Shown piece by piece: positions 1-7,654 of a stretch of 64,000 nucleotides of DNA. Position 1 is the first letter of the stretch; each line of letters opens with the position of its first letter. Origin of the DNA: Rhodobacteraceae bacterium Alg231-04 (GTDB lineage Bacteria > Pseudomonadota > Alphaproteobacteria > Rhodobacterales > Rhodobacteraceae); NCBI GenBank assembly GCA_900143635.1, contig FREY01000005.1, forward strand, positions 62,001-126,000. Reading direction: 5' to 3'. A model generated the notes under the pieces. That model worked only from the letters and a program-made list of their open reading frames with translations, was not told where the DNA came from and did not search any database. The position numbers and the translations under genes were made by a program.

Positions 1-1224
1 GTCGGCATCGGTGCGGGCTTCATGGGCGGCATCGTGGCCGCGCTGGGCGCATTGGTCGGACCCTTCCTGAAGCGGGTCACACCACGCGCAGGCATGCTAG
101 GCACGCTCTGCGGCATTGCGCTGGTCTTTATCGGCTCGGTGCCGCTGGCGACGATTTTTGAGGATCCCTTTATTGGTTTTGCCTCGCTTATCATTATCCT
201 ATGGGGGCTGGTTGGCCGCTTCAGACTACCGTTCAACATCCCGGCAGGCCTGCTGGCGCTGCTGGTGGGAACTGTGGTGGCGCTGCTCACCGGCAAAGCT
301 TCGGTCGGTTTCGAGGGTGTCGGCATCTACATTCCGCTGCCCTATTTCGGCGACTTGATCGCCGGTATCCAGCACCTATTCGCCAATCCAGAGCTGTTCC
401 TGGTGTTGGTGCCTGTGCAGATCTACAATTTCATCGAGACAATGAATAACGTCGAAAGCGCCGAGGCAGCGGGCGACCATTATCCGGTTGGCACCTGTCA
501 GGTGATCGACGGTGCTGGCACGATGATCGGGGCGGTCTTTGGCTCGCCCTTCCCGACCACCGCCTATATCGGCCACCCGGCTTACAAGCGTATGGGGGCC
601 CATGCGGGTTATATCATCGGCGTCGGCGCGGTGATCCCGCTGGCGGCTGTCTTTGGCCTCTTGGCCTTCCTCAACAACCTGATCCCCGTGGCCGCCGCTG
701 CGCCGGTTCTGGTCTTTGTCTCGCTGAGCCTGATCACCAATACCGCCCATTCGGTCAAAACCGATCATATGGCCGCAGTGACCTTTGCAATGATGCCGCA
801 TATCTCGGCCTTCCTGATGGTCAAATGGGGCTCGCTGATGAACGCGCTTGGCTCTGTTGGTGCCGAAGGGCTGCCGCGTCTGGGGGACGAGGCGCTGACG
901 GCCGCCCTGTTGCAGCAGGGCGCGCATTTCGAGGGTCATCTGGCGCTCAGCCAGGGGGCTATCCTCACCGGCCTAATCTGGGGCGCTATCGTGGCCTCGG
1001 TGATTGATGGCAAGTTCCGCAACGCGGGCGGTTTTGCCATGGCTGGTGCGGTGATGGCCTCCATCGGGATCATCCATTCCGCCAGCCTGCAATGGCCTGA
1101 ACTGTCGGGCATCGCACTTGGCTATGCGATCACAGCGGCGTTCCTTTTTATCTACCCGGTGTTCCACAGGGCGGGTGGTCTGGTGAATGAGAACGCGATA
1201 GTCGAAAATATTCCGGCCGAGTAA
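1..1224 (+). CDS. NCS2-type (xanthine/uracil-like) permease, 5' end outside window
   Basis: The frame is open from base 1 with residues VGIGAGF ahead of the first internal ATG at 22, so the gene begins left of the window and 407 residues are seen. Long hydrophobic segments alternate with short loops as in nucleobase:cation symporter-2 carriers of the inner membrane. A loop containing NNVESAEAAGD and GSPFPTTAYIGHP resembles the substrate-binding half-helix region of that family. The substrate cannot be read from sequence; purine, pyrimidine or a related compound would be expected from the family. A strong hairpin follows the stop codon. The family is fairly sure, the substrate is not. Confidence 0.75.
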   Translation, partial: VGIGAGFMGGIVAALGALVGPFLKRVTPRAGMLGTLCGIALVFIGSVPLATIFEDPFIGFASLIIILWGLVGRFRLPFNIPAGLLALLVGTVVALLTGKASVGFEGVGIYIPLPYFGDLIAGIQHLFANPELFLVLVPVQIYNFIETMNNVESAEAAGDHYPVGTCQVIDGAGTMIGAVFGSPFPTTAYIGHPAYKRMGAHAGYIIGVGAVIPLAAVFGLLAFLNNLIPVAAAAPVLVFVSLSLITNTAHSVKTDHMAAVTFAMMPHISAFLMVKWGSLMNALGSVGAEGLPRLGDEALTAALLQQGAHFEGHLALSQGAILTGLIWGAIVASVIDGKFRNAGGFAMAGAVMASIGIIHSASLQWPELSGIALGYAITAAFLFIYPVFHRAGGLVNENAIVENIPAE

Positions 1225-1244
1225 ACGGCCGGGCAGAAAAAACG

Positions 1245-1280
1245 GGTCAGCATCCGCGGGAGGAGGTGCGGATGCTGACC
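1245..1280 (+). terminator. Strong hairpin after the permease gene
   Basis: A perfect 13-bp stem (GGTCAGCATCCGC pairing with GCGGATGCTGACC) starts 21 nt after the permease stop. The downstream T tract is poor, so termination may be weak or the stem may instead protect the 3' end. Confidence 0.5.
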
Positions 1281-1374
1281 ACTGCATTAACGGGTTCCGG
1301 GAGGAAGGACCGCTAAATTCTATACTCCTGCGGGCACTGGCAAATTCGTCTGGTGCCGCGTCGCTTTCAGCCTT

Positions 1375-1623
1375 TTAGCTGATCAACTGTTTTGCGCGGT
1401 CTTTGATGTCTTCGCGGGCAATTCCGATCAGGGCAAGCTCGTGATCAGACAGGCTGTTCAGAACAGACTCCATGCGACCCAGCATAATGCCATGGCCGAG
1501 GGCAGCTGCACGGATGCGAAGGGTCGAAAGAGCATGGGACAGGGGCTGTTGCAGGTCGCTTATCGCTTGGTGATGGCCTGCCAGCCCGGTGGCTCCTGTA
1601 CGTGCGAAACTTGGAAAATTCAT
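1375..1623 (-). CDS. Small DUF1127-like protein
   Basis: This 82-codon gene has a clear AGGAG about 9 nt before its ATG. Its C-terminal part, LNSLSDHELALIGIAREDI, fits the short DUF1127 pattern (L..LSD..L..IG..R.DI). The basic, arginine-rich half usual in the family is weak here. Some DUF1127 proteins of Rhodobacteraceae bind RNA and affect RNA turnover; whether this one does is not visible. It follows the second DUF1127 gene by only 23 nt, so the two are probably co-transcribed. Confidence 0.6.
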   Translation of the reverse strand: MNFPSFARTGATGLAGHHQAISDLQQPLSHALSTLRIRAAALGHGIMLGRMESVLNSLSDHELALIGIAREDIKDRAKQLIS

Positions 1624-1646
1624 GATTTCGGTCTCCTGTCCTGGCT

Positions 1647-1868
1647 CTAATGCTTTTGGCCGTATGCGGCCTCGTGGGCGATTTCCTTTATCCGCATCCG
1701 CGAGATGCCGACATCGGTAAGATTGCGATCAGAAATTGCGCGAAGGATGCGCAGGGTCCGGAAATAAACGCTGTGTTGCCTCATGCGTCCGGCAGCTGCT
1801 TTTCTGCCGGCTTCGAACCGGTCGCGAATTCGAAATCCAGGTTGCCGAAGTTCAATTGTGTAAGTCAC
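1647..1868 (-). CDS. Small DUF1127 protein
   Basis: This 73-codon gene starts with GTG preceded by GGAG at 8 nt. The C-terminal half, LRAISDRNLTDVGISRMRI, is a textbook DUF1127 motif and the N-terminal half is rich in arginine (RQPGFRIRDRFEAGRKAAAG). Proteins of this family are tiny, cytosolic and often stress-induced in alphaproteobacteria. It is the first gene of a likely two-gene unit with the DUF1127-like gene downstream. The family call is good; the role is unknown. Confidence 0.7.
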   Translation of the reverse strand: MTYTIELRQPGFRIRDRFEAGRKAAAGRMRQHSVYFRTLRILRAISDRNLTDVGISRMRIKEIAHEAAYGQKH

Positions 1869-2353
1869 GTTGCCTACTCCTGTTTCGGGGCTGATACCGC
1901 TATCATGCCACTGAACTTGAAGTTAGCGTCTTGCTGCGACTGCACAATGACCCCTAAGTTCATGCCGCTATGCAGCGTAAGCATGGGTGGTGCTGATCAA
2001 GTTTGCAGCACGCCGCACCGGTATTAATCAGTAGAAAATGTGTCGCAGGCTACGTGACCGAAATATGACAGCTTTGCTGCCTTAATGGGCGACAAAAGTA
2101 TGGATTATCCCGTGGGTCAGCAGATTTTTGTCAATGCTGGCTGAGGGTTAAGCGGCCAATCGGTGGCGGCATTGCCACACTTTTGAATGACTGCTGTCGC
2201 CATTTGTCTTCCGGATCCGAGAAAACATTGGACGGTTTGGAGTCCCGTCTCCGGATTGCAGCCCGCGAGGGCCTCCGGTTGGGTAATAAGTGTGCAGAAT
2301 TCTGTCGCGCTGCATATCCAGCCTTCCCATCCGGGGGTGGATATACCTGCCTC
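1869..2353. other. 485-nt stretch without a supported gene
   Basis: This lies between the divergently placed DUF1127 unit (transcribed leftward from 1868) and the end of cobF. Its left part must hold the DUF1127 promoter. The open frames inside lack family features and mostly run on antisense to cobF. I see no clear RNA gene, repeat or terminator with a T tract. Confidence 0.5.
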
Positions 2354-3094
2354 TCAGCGACGCAGGATGTAAATATCCATGATCCAGCCGTGATCGGCGC
2401 GGGCTTTTTCGCGGGTGGCGAGGATATCTGCGCTCACCTCGGACAGCGGGCCGGAGATGGAGATTTGCTCTTTCATGCCGGCATAGGCCGACCACCAGAT
2501 CTGCACGCTCTCGGGCGCGACGGATTGAAAGGAGCATTCCCCGTCCAGCATGATCACCAGTGTTTCGGCGCTATCCGGCCAACCTTGTTCGCGCAGCTGG
2601 CGGCCGGTGGTGATTGTCACTGCCTCGCCAATCTCGTTCAGTGGGATCGCATGGGCCGCCGTCAGCGCCTGAATGGAGGTGATGCCGGGCACAACAGCGA
2701 CTTTGATGTCCGACAGGCGCGCGGCAATGCGCATGGTGCTGTCGTAAAGCGAGGGATCGCCCCAAACCAGAAATCCAGCCCTGCCGCCCTTTGGCAGATT
2801 GGCCTCCAGCGTCTCTGTCCAGATGCGGGCAATGGCGTCGTGCCAGTGGTCGACGCGCGCTTTGTAGTCCGTGATGGCCGGGTCGCGGGTGGGTAGGGCG
2901 AATTCCACGATTTTGGGGCCCGGTGCCTGCAACACCTGCGCACAGATTTCCTGCCTGAGCCCTGCCAGATCATCCTTGCCGGCGCCCTTGTTGGGAATCA
3001 GGATCAGATCGCAGTCATTCAGTGCAGCAACGGCCTGCAAGGTCAGGTGCTGCGGATTGCCGGTGCCGATGCCGATCAGAGACAGTTCGATCAT
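2354..3094 (-). CDS. cobF: Precorrin-6A synthase (deacetylating)
   Basis: CobF methylates precorrin-5 at C1 with loss of acetate, giving precorrin-6A; it is specific to the aerobic cobalamin route. The 246-residue protein starts MIELSLIGIGTGNPQHLT, the SAM-binding P-loop of cobalt-precorrin methyltransferases, and has WGDPSLYDST as the second conserved loop. The ATG at 3094 is preferred over an upstream in-frame one because it places the GxGxG loop at the N-terminus. It lies downstream of cbiM, separated by a small hairpin, and probably shares the riboswitch upstream of cbiM. Confidence 0.92.
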   Translation of the reverse strand: MIELSLIGIGTGNPQHLTLQAVAALNDCDLILIPNKGAGKDDLAGLRQEICAQVLQAPGPKIVEFALPTRDPAITDYKARVDHWHDAIARIWTETLEANLPKGGRAGFLVWGDPSLYDSTMRIAARLSDIKVAVVPGITSIQALTAAHAIPLNEIGEAVTITTGRQLREQGWPDSAETLVIMLDGECSFQSVAPESVQIWWSAYAGMKEQISISGPLSEVSADILATREKARADHGWIMDIYILRR

Positions 3095-3119
3095 GTGCCG
3101 GGGCCTTTCGAAAGAAACA

Positions 3120-3137
3120 CGGCCCCTTTTGGGGCCG
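3120..3137 (-). terminator. Hairpin between cbiM and cobF
   Basis: The palindrome CGGCCCCTTTTGGGGCCG is followed on the minus strand by TGTTTCTTT. It may act as a partial terminator that lowers cobF relative to cbiM. Confidence 0.45.
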
Positions 3138-3162
3138 CGTTGCGTGTGTTGCAAGAGGGGGT

Positions 3163-3840
3163 TCAGGCTGCGTTGTAGAGGCGCGGGGTGACCAGACCGC
3201 TGCCATCCAGACGGCGCATGGTTTTGGCGACGGCCAGAACCGCGAGATCGGCAATCGGCTCGACGATCACAACCAGCATGTAGGCACCACCAAAAGTGAG
3301 GACCGAAGCCATGGTCTCGGCACCAAAACCCTGACCGTAGAAGGCCCAGAAGGCGACCCAGGCCACCACGCCGCCCTGATAGGCAGTCGAAAGCGCCAGT
3401 GCCTGACTGTACTTAAGATCAATATAGGCCGTATCCGGCGCGATGATGCGCTTGGCCAGTGCCTGTACCGCAAAGAGCGGCACCAGCAGCGTGGTCACAT
3501 TGATGAAATACTGCGGCAGGTCGAAGGGCGCAAAGAACAGCCCCTGCGCCAGAAGCCCCAGCGCCAAACCAAGGGCAGCAGGTGCGGCCCCCAGCAGTAG
3601 GAACAGGGTTGAGCCGAGGATGAAATGCACCTCGGAGACGCCAACCGGGAAGTGCGGCAGAACCTGAAAGAAGGTGAAAGTGGCGATGGTTGCCGCAACG
3701 CCGCGCGCCGCCAGCGAGGCCAGACCAGAGGCCCGGATGGTGCTGAGAGTTTCTTTGAGAAGATAGGTCGCCGCACCTGCGGCGGTGGCATAAGACAGCG
3801 CGATTTTGGCGCCGGCAACGATACCGGGTTCGATATGCAT
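3163..3840 (-). CDS. cbiM: CbiM-family cobalt transporter permease (S component)
   Basis: The 225-residue, strongly hydrophobic protein starts with MHIEPG, where the N-terminal Met and His2 are metal ligands in CbiM/NikM proteins. It also carries GVSEVHFILG, matching the conserved internal histidine. It would bind Co2+ in the inner membrane for B12 synthesis. No CbiQ/CbiO energising partners are nearby, so it may use partners encoded elsewhere or work alone. AGGGAG sits just before the ATG, next to a GCCGCC/GGCGGC hairpin, and a cobalamin riboswitch lies upstream, so expression should fall when B12 is plentiful. Confidence 0.85.
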   Translation of the reverse strand: MHIEPGIVAGAKIALSYATAAGAATYLLKETLSTIRASGLASLAARGVAATIATFTFFQVLPHFPVGVSEVHFILGSTLFLLLGAAPAALGLALGLLAQGLFFAPFDLPQYFINVTTLLVPLFAVQALAKRIIAPDTAYIDLKYSQALALSTAYQGGVVAWVAFWAFYGQGFGAETMASVLTFGGAYMLVVIVEPIADLAVLAVAKTMRRLDGSGLVTPRLYNAA

Positions 3841-3848
3841 TATATATT

Positions 3849-3875
3849 CTCCCTGCCGCCTCACCCGGCGGCATT
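3849..3875 (-). promoter_or_regulatory. Hairpin next to the cbiM ribosome binding site
   Basis: GCCGCC and GGCGGC flank a 6-nt loop immediately ahead of AGGGAG. Together with the adjacent riboswitch it is a plausible translational expression platform; this is inference. Confidence 0.4.
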
Positions 3876-3916
3876 AGGTTATTGGAACCGGTCCGGGCAC
3901 ATCCCGAACCGCCAAT

Positions 3917-4107
3917 GGCAGGTCTCCTGACTCGCGGGTCGATGCAGTCCCCTACCTTCCCGGCCGTTCGCGCTGGCCAGTGGCACCGACGGGGTTTGCT
4001 CGCCGCTCACAGTTGCGGGGGCAGTCACGGGTTTGGCGCCTTTTGGCTACACCTCACCGTGTTCCCTTTTCATCCCTTGGCGCTTCGCACCGATGGGAAC
4101 CATTGAT
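3917..4107 (-). promoter_or_regulatory. Cobalamin riboswitch upstream of cbiM-cobF
   Basis: Read on the minus strand, the hallmarks appear in order: GGTTCC near the 5' side, AAAAGGGAACACGGTGAG, the core CCCCCGCAACTGTGAGCGG, GCCACTGG with GGGAAGG, and the B12 box GTCAGGAGACCTGCC at 3917-3931. The aptamer is followed by cbiM about 75 nt downstream. Confidence 0.93.
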
Positions 4108-4312
4108 GGGGTTTGGTGTCACGGCAGGCCGCTGCCTGTCAATCGCGGCGGCGCGTCATTTGCCGCCCAAAAGCGACAGGCCTGCGATTTCAACAGGTGA
4201 CGGGCAAGGGAGGAGACCCTTTGCGCAGGGGGCGGATTTAGACGGGGTTCCCCTTTTGTGCTATACTTGTCCTCCGAACAGAATAGGAGGCGCGCAGACC
4301 AAAGGAGGAGAT

Positions 4313-4735
4313 ATGACATTTTCAGACACTGACCTGAAACTGCTGGAGAGCAGCTACGAAAAACTCAGAGTCGGCATTGCCGAGCATCCGGATGCATTCT
4401 ACGAGGCGCTGTTCCGCCATGCCCCGCATTTGCGGAACCTGTTTCGGGAAGACCTGACCGGCCAGGGGATGAAGTTCATGACCACACTGGGGGTCATACT
4501 GGTGCGGCTCAAGGACGATGATGCGGTCGAGGAGCAATTCCGCGAGCTGGGTGCCAAACACGCGGCGCTTGGGGTTGAGGCCGCGCATTTTGCACCGATG
4601 GAAGAAGCCCTTATCGAGACCATTGCCGCCGAACTCGGGGAGGAGGCGACACCGGAGCTGGAAGCGCTCTGGCGTAAGGCTTTCCGGAAAATCTCTGAGC
4701 GGATGATCCGCCGGGGCGGGTTGCCCGGGGCATAG
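4313..4735 (+). CDS. Globin-family protein
   Basis: The start is fixed by AAAGGAGGAG seven or so bases ahead of ATG. The 140-residue protein is single-domain and has the flavohemoglobin/vertebrate-type globin layout: TDLKLLESSYEKL (helix A), LFRHAPHLRNLF (B/C, containing the F that packs on heme), and AKHAALGVEAAHF, where one His is the likely proximal ligand. There is no reductase domain. It could bind O2 or NO in the cytosol. It stands alone between two B12-regulated minus-strand units and does not share their riboswitches. Confidence 0.8.
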   Translation: MTFSDTDLKLLESSYEKLRVGIAEHPDAFYEALFRHAPHLRNLFREDLTGQGMKFMTTLGVILVRLKDDDAVEEQFRELGAKHAALGVEAAHFAPMEEALIETIAAELGEEATPELEALWRKAFRKISERMIRRGGLPGA

Positions 4736-4838
4736 GTTTAGTCGCGGAAAATGGCAGAGCCCGCACGCATGATCGCGGCGGGCCCGGACCAAGGAAATCG
4801 AATTTCCCCGGCAGATTTCTTCAAAGAAATTTGCGGCG

Positions 4839-5333
4839 TCAGTTGTTCTCTACGACCACTGCGGCACTCACCGGCACACCCTCCACTTCCAACGGGCCGT
4901 GGCTGTTGGCATTGAGCGAGACTTTCACCTCGACCGTGCCTTCGGGCAGATCGCCAATGTGCAACCAGTCGCCGTAAAGTCGGCCCAGCTTGCTGCCGTT
5001 TACATAGACATGCGCATGGCCTTCGCCCGCAACATCGCCAAGCGAGGCGTTTTCAGGTGAAAAGCGGAAGTTTTCAGGCATCACGTGCAGGTTCCAGCCG
5101 GCCATCGGATCTTTCATGATTTCGATTTTCAGCGAAGGTGCATCGGGGCCGGCTGCAAGGCTGACAGCAGTAGAGTGGTCATGCGCCATGGCCTCGGCCT
5201 GGCCTGCGCCGTGGTGTGCGGGATCGCCGTGGTCATGACCGGTGAAGGTGACGCCCATACCGGCAGCGGTCACAAAACCGGCGCCGCCGCCAAAAACCAG
5301 ACCAATGGCAAAAAGAGCAAGAGAGCGGGACAT
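4839..5333 (-). CDS. Secreted histidine-rich protein of the CbtAB cobalt locus
   Basis: I do not recognise a named family. The 164-residue protein has an N-terminal hydrophobic segment (LALFAIGLVFGGGAGFVTAA) that would export it or anchor it. A His cluster with GHDHGDPAHHG and AHDHS follows, and then a compact domain containing GEGHAHVYVNG and YGDWLHIG. The His clusters suggest binding of Co2+, Ni2+ or Cu in the periplasm. It follows cbtA after an intrinsic terminator-like hairpin, so its level may be set by read-through from the B12-controlled cbtBA transcript. A role as a cobalt-binding partner of CbtAB is inference from position. Confidence 0.6.
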   Translation of the reverse strand: MSRSLALFAIGLVFGGGAGFVTAAGMGVTFTGHDHGDPAHHGAGQAEAMAHDHSTAVSLAAGPDAPSLKIEIMKDPMAGWNLHVMPENFRFSPENASLGDVAGEGHAHVYVNGSKLGRLYGDWLHIGDLPEGTVEVKVSLNANSHGPLEVEGVPVSAAVVVENN

Positions 5334-5350
5334 AGTTTATCCTCGGAAAT

Positions 5351-5381
5351 TGAAAAACCCGCCGGGCAGGGCCCGGCGGGT
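5351..5381 (-). terminator. Intrinsic terminator/attenuator after cbtA
   Basis: The stem ACCCGCCGGGC / GCCCGGCGGGT (11 bp, 3-nt loop) is followed on the minus strand by TTTTTCAATTT. It sits between cbtA and the His-rich gene. Confidence 0.75.
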
Positions 5382-5395
5382 AGGATCAGAGCAGA

Positions 5396-6088
5396 TCAGG
5401 CCTCGGCCCGCGCGCCTTCGGATTGCCAGAAATGGCCGGCAAAGGCCCCCAGCAATACCCAGGCTGCCATGCCAATGCCAAAGGCGCGGGCAGCAAACAG
5501 CGCGCCGATCTCGGTCGGCACCGTTCCTGCAAAAGTGTCAGGCTCTGGTGCGCCGATCAGATGCGGTGCCAGCAACAGGGCTGCGGCGATCACGATGCTG
5601 ATCAGGTTGCCGCCAAAGGCAATCAGCCACATGGCAACACCAGCCGCCGCCACGGTTGCCGTCCACCAGATCTGGCGCGCACCAACATCGGCTGCGGCGA
5701 CACCGGGCACTTCCGGCGCCAGCGACAGGCCGGGCGCAAAATGCACCGTGATGAAGCCTGCGATGCCCCAGAGGATACCGACACGGGCGGTGATGGCGTG
5801 GCCCTGGCCCTCTGCCATCATCATCAGCGCCACCATCACCAGCGCGTAGCCGGTGTAGGTGAGCATGGTGAAGACGATGCTCAGGATGTCGCGCACGGGT
5901 TCGGCGAACATGCGCGGCAGGTCAGGATGGGCCGATATGGCCTCACCGCCGAAATGCACCAGCTCTCCGGTTTCATAAAGCTCAGCATGTAGCAGAACAG
6001 GCTGCACAAAAACGAGCTGCAGCAGGGCGGCTATCAGCCCTGCTGCAGCACCAGCGAACAACGCGCTGGTCAGTATACGACTGAACAT
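5396..6088 (-). CDS. cbtA: CbtA-family predicted cobalt transporter
   Basis: The 230-residue inner-membrane protein has about six hydrophobic segments beginning MFSRILTSALFAGAAAGLIA. Conserved CbtA landmarks include an acidic/histidine loop (HAELYE, VHFGGEA) and a central ITVHFAPGLSL helix. CbtA with CbtB is a predicted B12-regulated cobalt uptake pair. It starts 4 nt after the cbtB stop and is covered by the cobalamin riboswitch upstream of cbtB. The ATG at 6088 is chosen because it begins the first membrane segment. Confidence 0.85.
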   Translation of the reverse strand: MFSRILTSALFAGAAAGLIAALLQLVFVQPVLLHAELYETGELVHFGGEAISAHPDLPRMFAEPVRDILSIVFTMLTYTGYALVMVALMMMAEGQGHAITARVGILWGIAGFITVHFAPGLSLAPEVPGVAAADVGARQIWWTATVAAAGVAMWLIAFGGNLISIVIAAALLLAPHLIGAPEPDTFAGTVPTEIGALFAARAFGIGMAAWVLLGAFAGHFWQSEGARAEA

Positions 6089-6092
6089 GGTC

Positions 6093-6263
6093 TTAGTGGC
6101 AGGGGAAGCCGGTCGCGTGGCGCACATCGTGAGCGGCGTCATGCAGGGCAGATGCCTGAACATGGCCGGTCAGGGTGATGATCCCCAGGCCCAGAACCAC
6201 AGCAAACAGTGCCGGAGCAAAAGCGGAGCCGGCAACAGAAGCTTTGAGCGTCTTGGTCGTCAT
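6093..6263 (-). CDS. cbtB: CbtB small cobalt-transporter subunit
   Basis: This 56-residue protein has one membrane helix (ALFAVVLGLGIITLTG) and ends in HDAAHDVRHATGFPCH. That His/Cys-rich tail is diagnostic of CbtB and is expected to bind Co2+. It is the first gene after the cobalamin riboswitch and is followed 4 nt later by cbtA. At 57 codons it is easily missed by length cut-offs. Confidence 0.9.
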   Translation of the reverse strand: MTTKTLKASVAGSAFAPALFAVVLGLGIITLTGHVQASALHDAAHDVRHATGFPCH

Positions 6264-6317
6264 AGTTTAGTCCTCCAAGCCGTCACACCCGACGGCAGAT
6301 AAGTTTACTTCCTTCAT

Positions 6318-6512
6318 GGCCGGTCTCCTGACTCGCGGGTCGATGCTGCTTTTCGCCCTTCCCGGCAGGTTGCCCTGCCAGTGGGATTATTGAAAAGCCG
6401 CTCGCCGCTTACAGTCGCGGGGGCGGTTGAGGCTTCGGGTGCCGCGATTTGGTCCACCCTTCCTCATTCCCGTTTCAGCCCTGACCGCTCAGCGGACGTG
6501 ATGGGCACCATT
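6318..6512 (-). promoter_or_regulatory. Cobalamin riboswitch upstream of cbtB-cbtA
   Basis: On the minus strand one reads GGTGCCCATCACG, then GGGAATGAGGAAGGGTGGAC, the core CCCCCGCGACTGTAAGCGG, a CCACTGG-like CCCACTGG segment with GGGAAGGGCG, and the B12 box GTCAGGAGACCGGCC. The cbtB start is about 55 nt beyond the aptamer. Confidence 0.93.
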
Positions 6513-6608
6513 TCATCCGTTGTGCCTTTTGCAGTGGCGTCCGGTCAAGTTTGAATCCGGCCCGCAAAGGTGAAATTGCGACTTATCTTCGCGATGCGTG
6601 ACCACGGA

Positions 6609-6935
6609 TCAGCCCGGAATGCGGGCAATGGCCTTCATGCGCAAAGCACCCAGCGGGCGGGCGTCTTCCAGATTGCCATCCGGGGAATCGCGGTAGAGTT
6701 TTAGAAAGGTGATCAGCCCCGCAATATCGTCGCGGGTGAACTCTCCGAACAGGTAGGCGGTCTTGCCGGTCTGCCGGATGGCAATGGTCTGCGGCCGCTT
6801 GCAGCCGGACATGCAATCCACCCCGTTCAGGTCAGCGGTAAGGCCTGCATCTTGGATGGCCGCCGCCACCGCCCCCTGCAATCCGGGATCCGCATCCCGG
6901 CAGGTGCGGCACAGGGTGACGGCGGGATTGGTCAT
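6609..6935 (-). CDS. DUF1636 thioredoxin-like [2Fe-2S] protein (copy A)
   Basis: The 108-residue protein has cysteine pairs LCRTCRD near the N-terminus and DCMSGCK near residue 42, the spacing of thioredoxin-like ferredoxins (DUF1636). It would carry electrons in the cytosol. It is the last gene of the long cob run: its ATG overlaps the cobA stop by 4 nt. A second DUF1636 gene opens the same run at 20 kb. An electron-transfer role in corrin synthesis, for example for CobG, is inference. Confidence 0.8.
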   Translation of the reverse strand: MTNPAVTLCRTCRDADPGLQGAVAAAIQDAGLTADLNGVDCMSGCKRPQTIAIRQTGKTAYLFGEFTRDDIAGLITFLKLYRDSPDGNLEDARPLGALRMKAIARIPG

Positions 6936-7654
6936 TCGCTCTCTGCCAGAGGGCCGTAGAGAATAAGAACCGGTGCCGGGGTTTTCATCGCAGGTAAGAG
7001 ATCCGGCAATTCGCCCACAGTGTGCCGGGCAAGGGTCTGGTCGGGGGTCGACACACCGGTTGCCAGCAGGGCAGGGGTTTCGGGCGGCAGGCCGTTTTCA
7101 ATCAGCAGTGTTGCAAGCCCGGCAAAGGTACGTTTGCCCATGTAGACCACGGTTGTTGCTGAAGGATCAGCCAGGGCGGCAAGGTTCAGATCCTCGGGCA
7201 GATCGCCGGTGACGTCATGGCCGGTGATATATTGCATCCGCCGCGCCGTCAGCCGCCGGGTGAGGGGAATACCGGCTGCCGCCGCTGCGGCCGAGGCTGC
7301 GGTGACACCGGGGATGATCTCATATCCGATGTCTTCGGCGCGCAATGCGGCGATCTCTTCTTCCAGCCGTCCGAATACGCCAGAGTCGCCTGATTTCAGC
7401 CGGACAACCTTCTGGCCGGTCTTGGCATAGTCCACCAGCAACCGGCTGACGTGATCCTGCTTGGGCGAGGGCCGTCCGGCGCGTTTACCGACACCCACCA
7501 GATCGGCGCCCTCACGGGCCTGACCAAGGATCGGGCCGGAAGACAGATCATCAAACAGCACGGCATCTGCATTCTGCAGCCGGTTCACGGCCTTTACAGT
7601 CAGAAGCTCAGGGTCGCCGGGGCCAGAGGATACGAAGGAGACAAAGCCGTTCAT
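6932..7654 (-). CDS. cobA: Uroporphyrinogen-III C-methyltransferase
   Basis: CobA methylates uroporphyrinogen III at C2 and C7 to give precorrin-2, the entry step of cobalamin and siroheme synthesis. The 240-residue monofunctional form has SSGPGDPELLTVKA at the N-terminus, VVRLKSGDSGVFGR in place of the more common GGDPxxFGRGG, and ITGHDVTGDLP further on. There is no CysG-type dehydrogenase domain. ATGA overlaps join it to cobB upstream and DUF1636 downstream. Confidence 0.93.
   Translation of the reverse strand: MNGFVSFVSSGPGDPELLTVKAVNRLQNADAVLFDDLSSGPILGQAREGADLVGVGKRAGRPSPKQDHVSRLLVDYAKTGQKVVRLKSGDSGVFGRLEEEIAALRAEDIGYEIIPGVTAASAAAAAAGIPLTRRLTARRMQYITGHDVTGDLPEDLNLAALADPSATTVVYMGKRTFAGLATLLIENGLPPETPALLATGVSTPDQTLARHTVGELPDLLPAMKTPAPVLILYGPLAESE

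Noticed and set aside
2183-2896. 237-codon plus-strand frame entering cobF
   Set aside because: Mostly antisense to cobF, no recognisable domain and no ribosome binding site of note.
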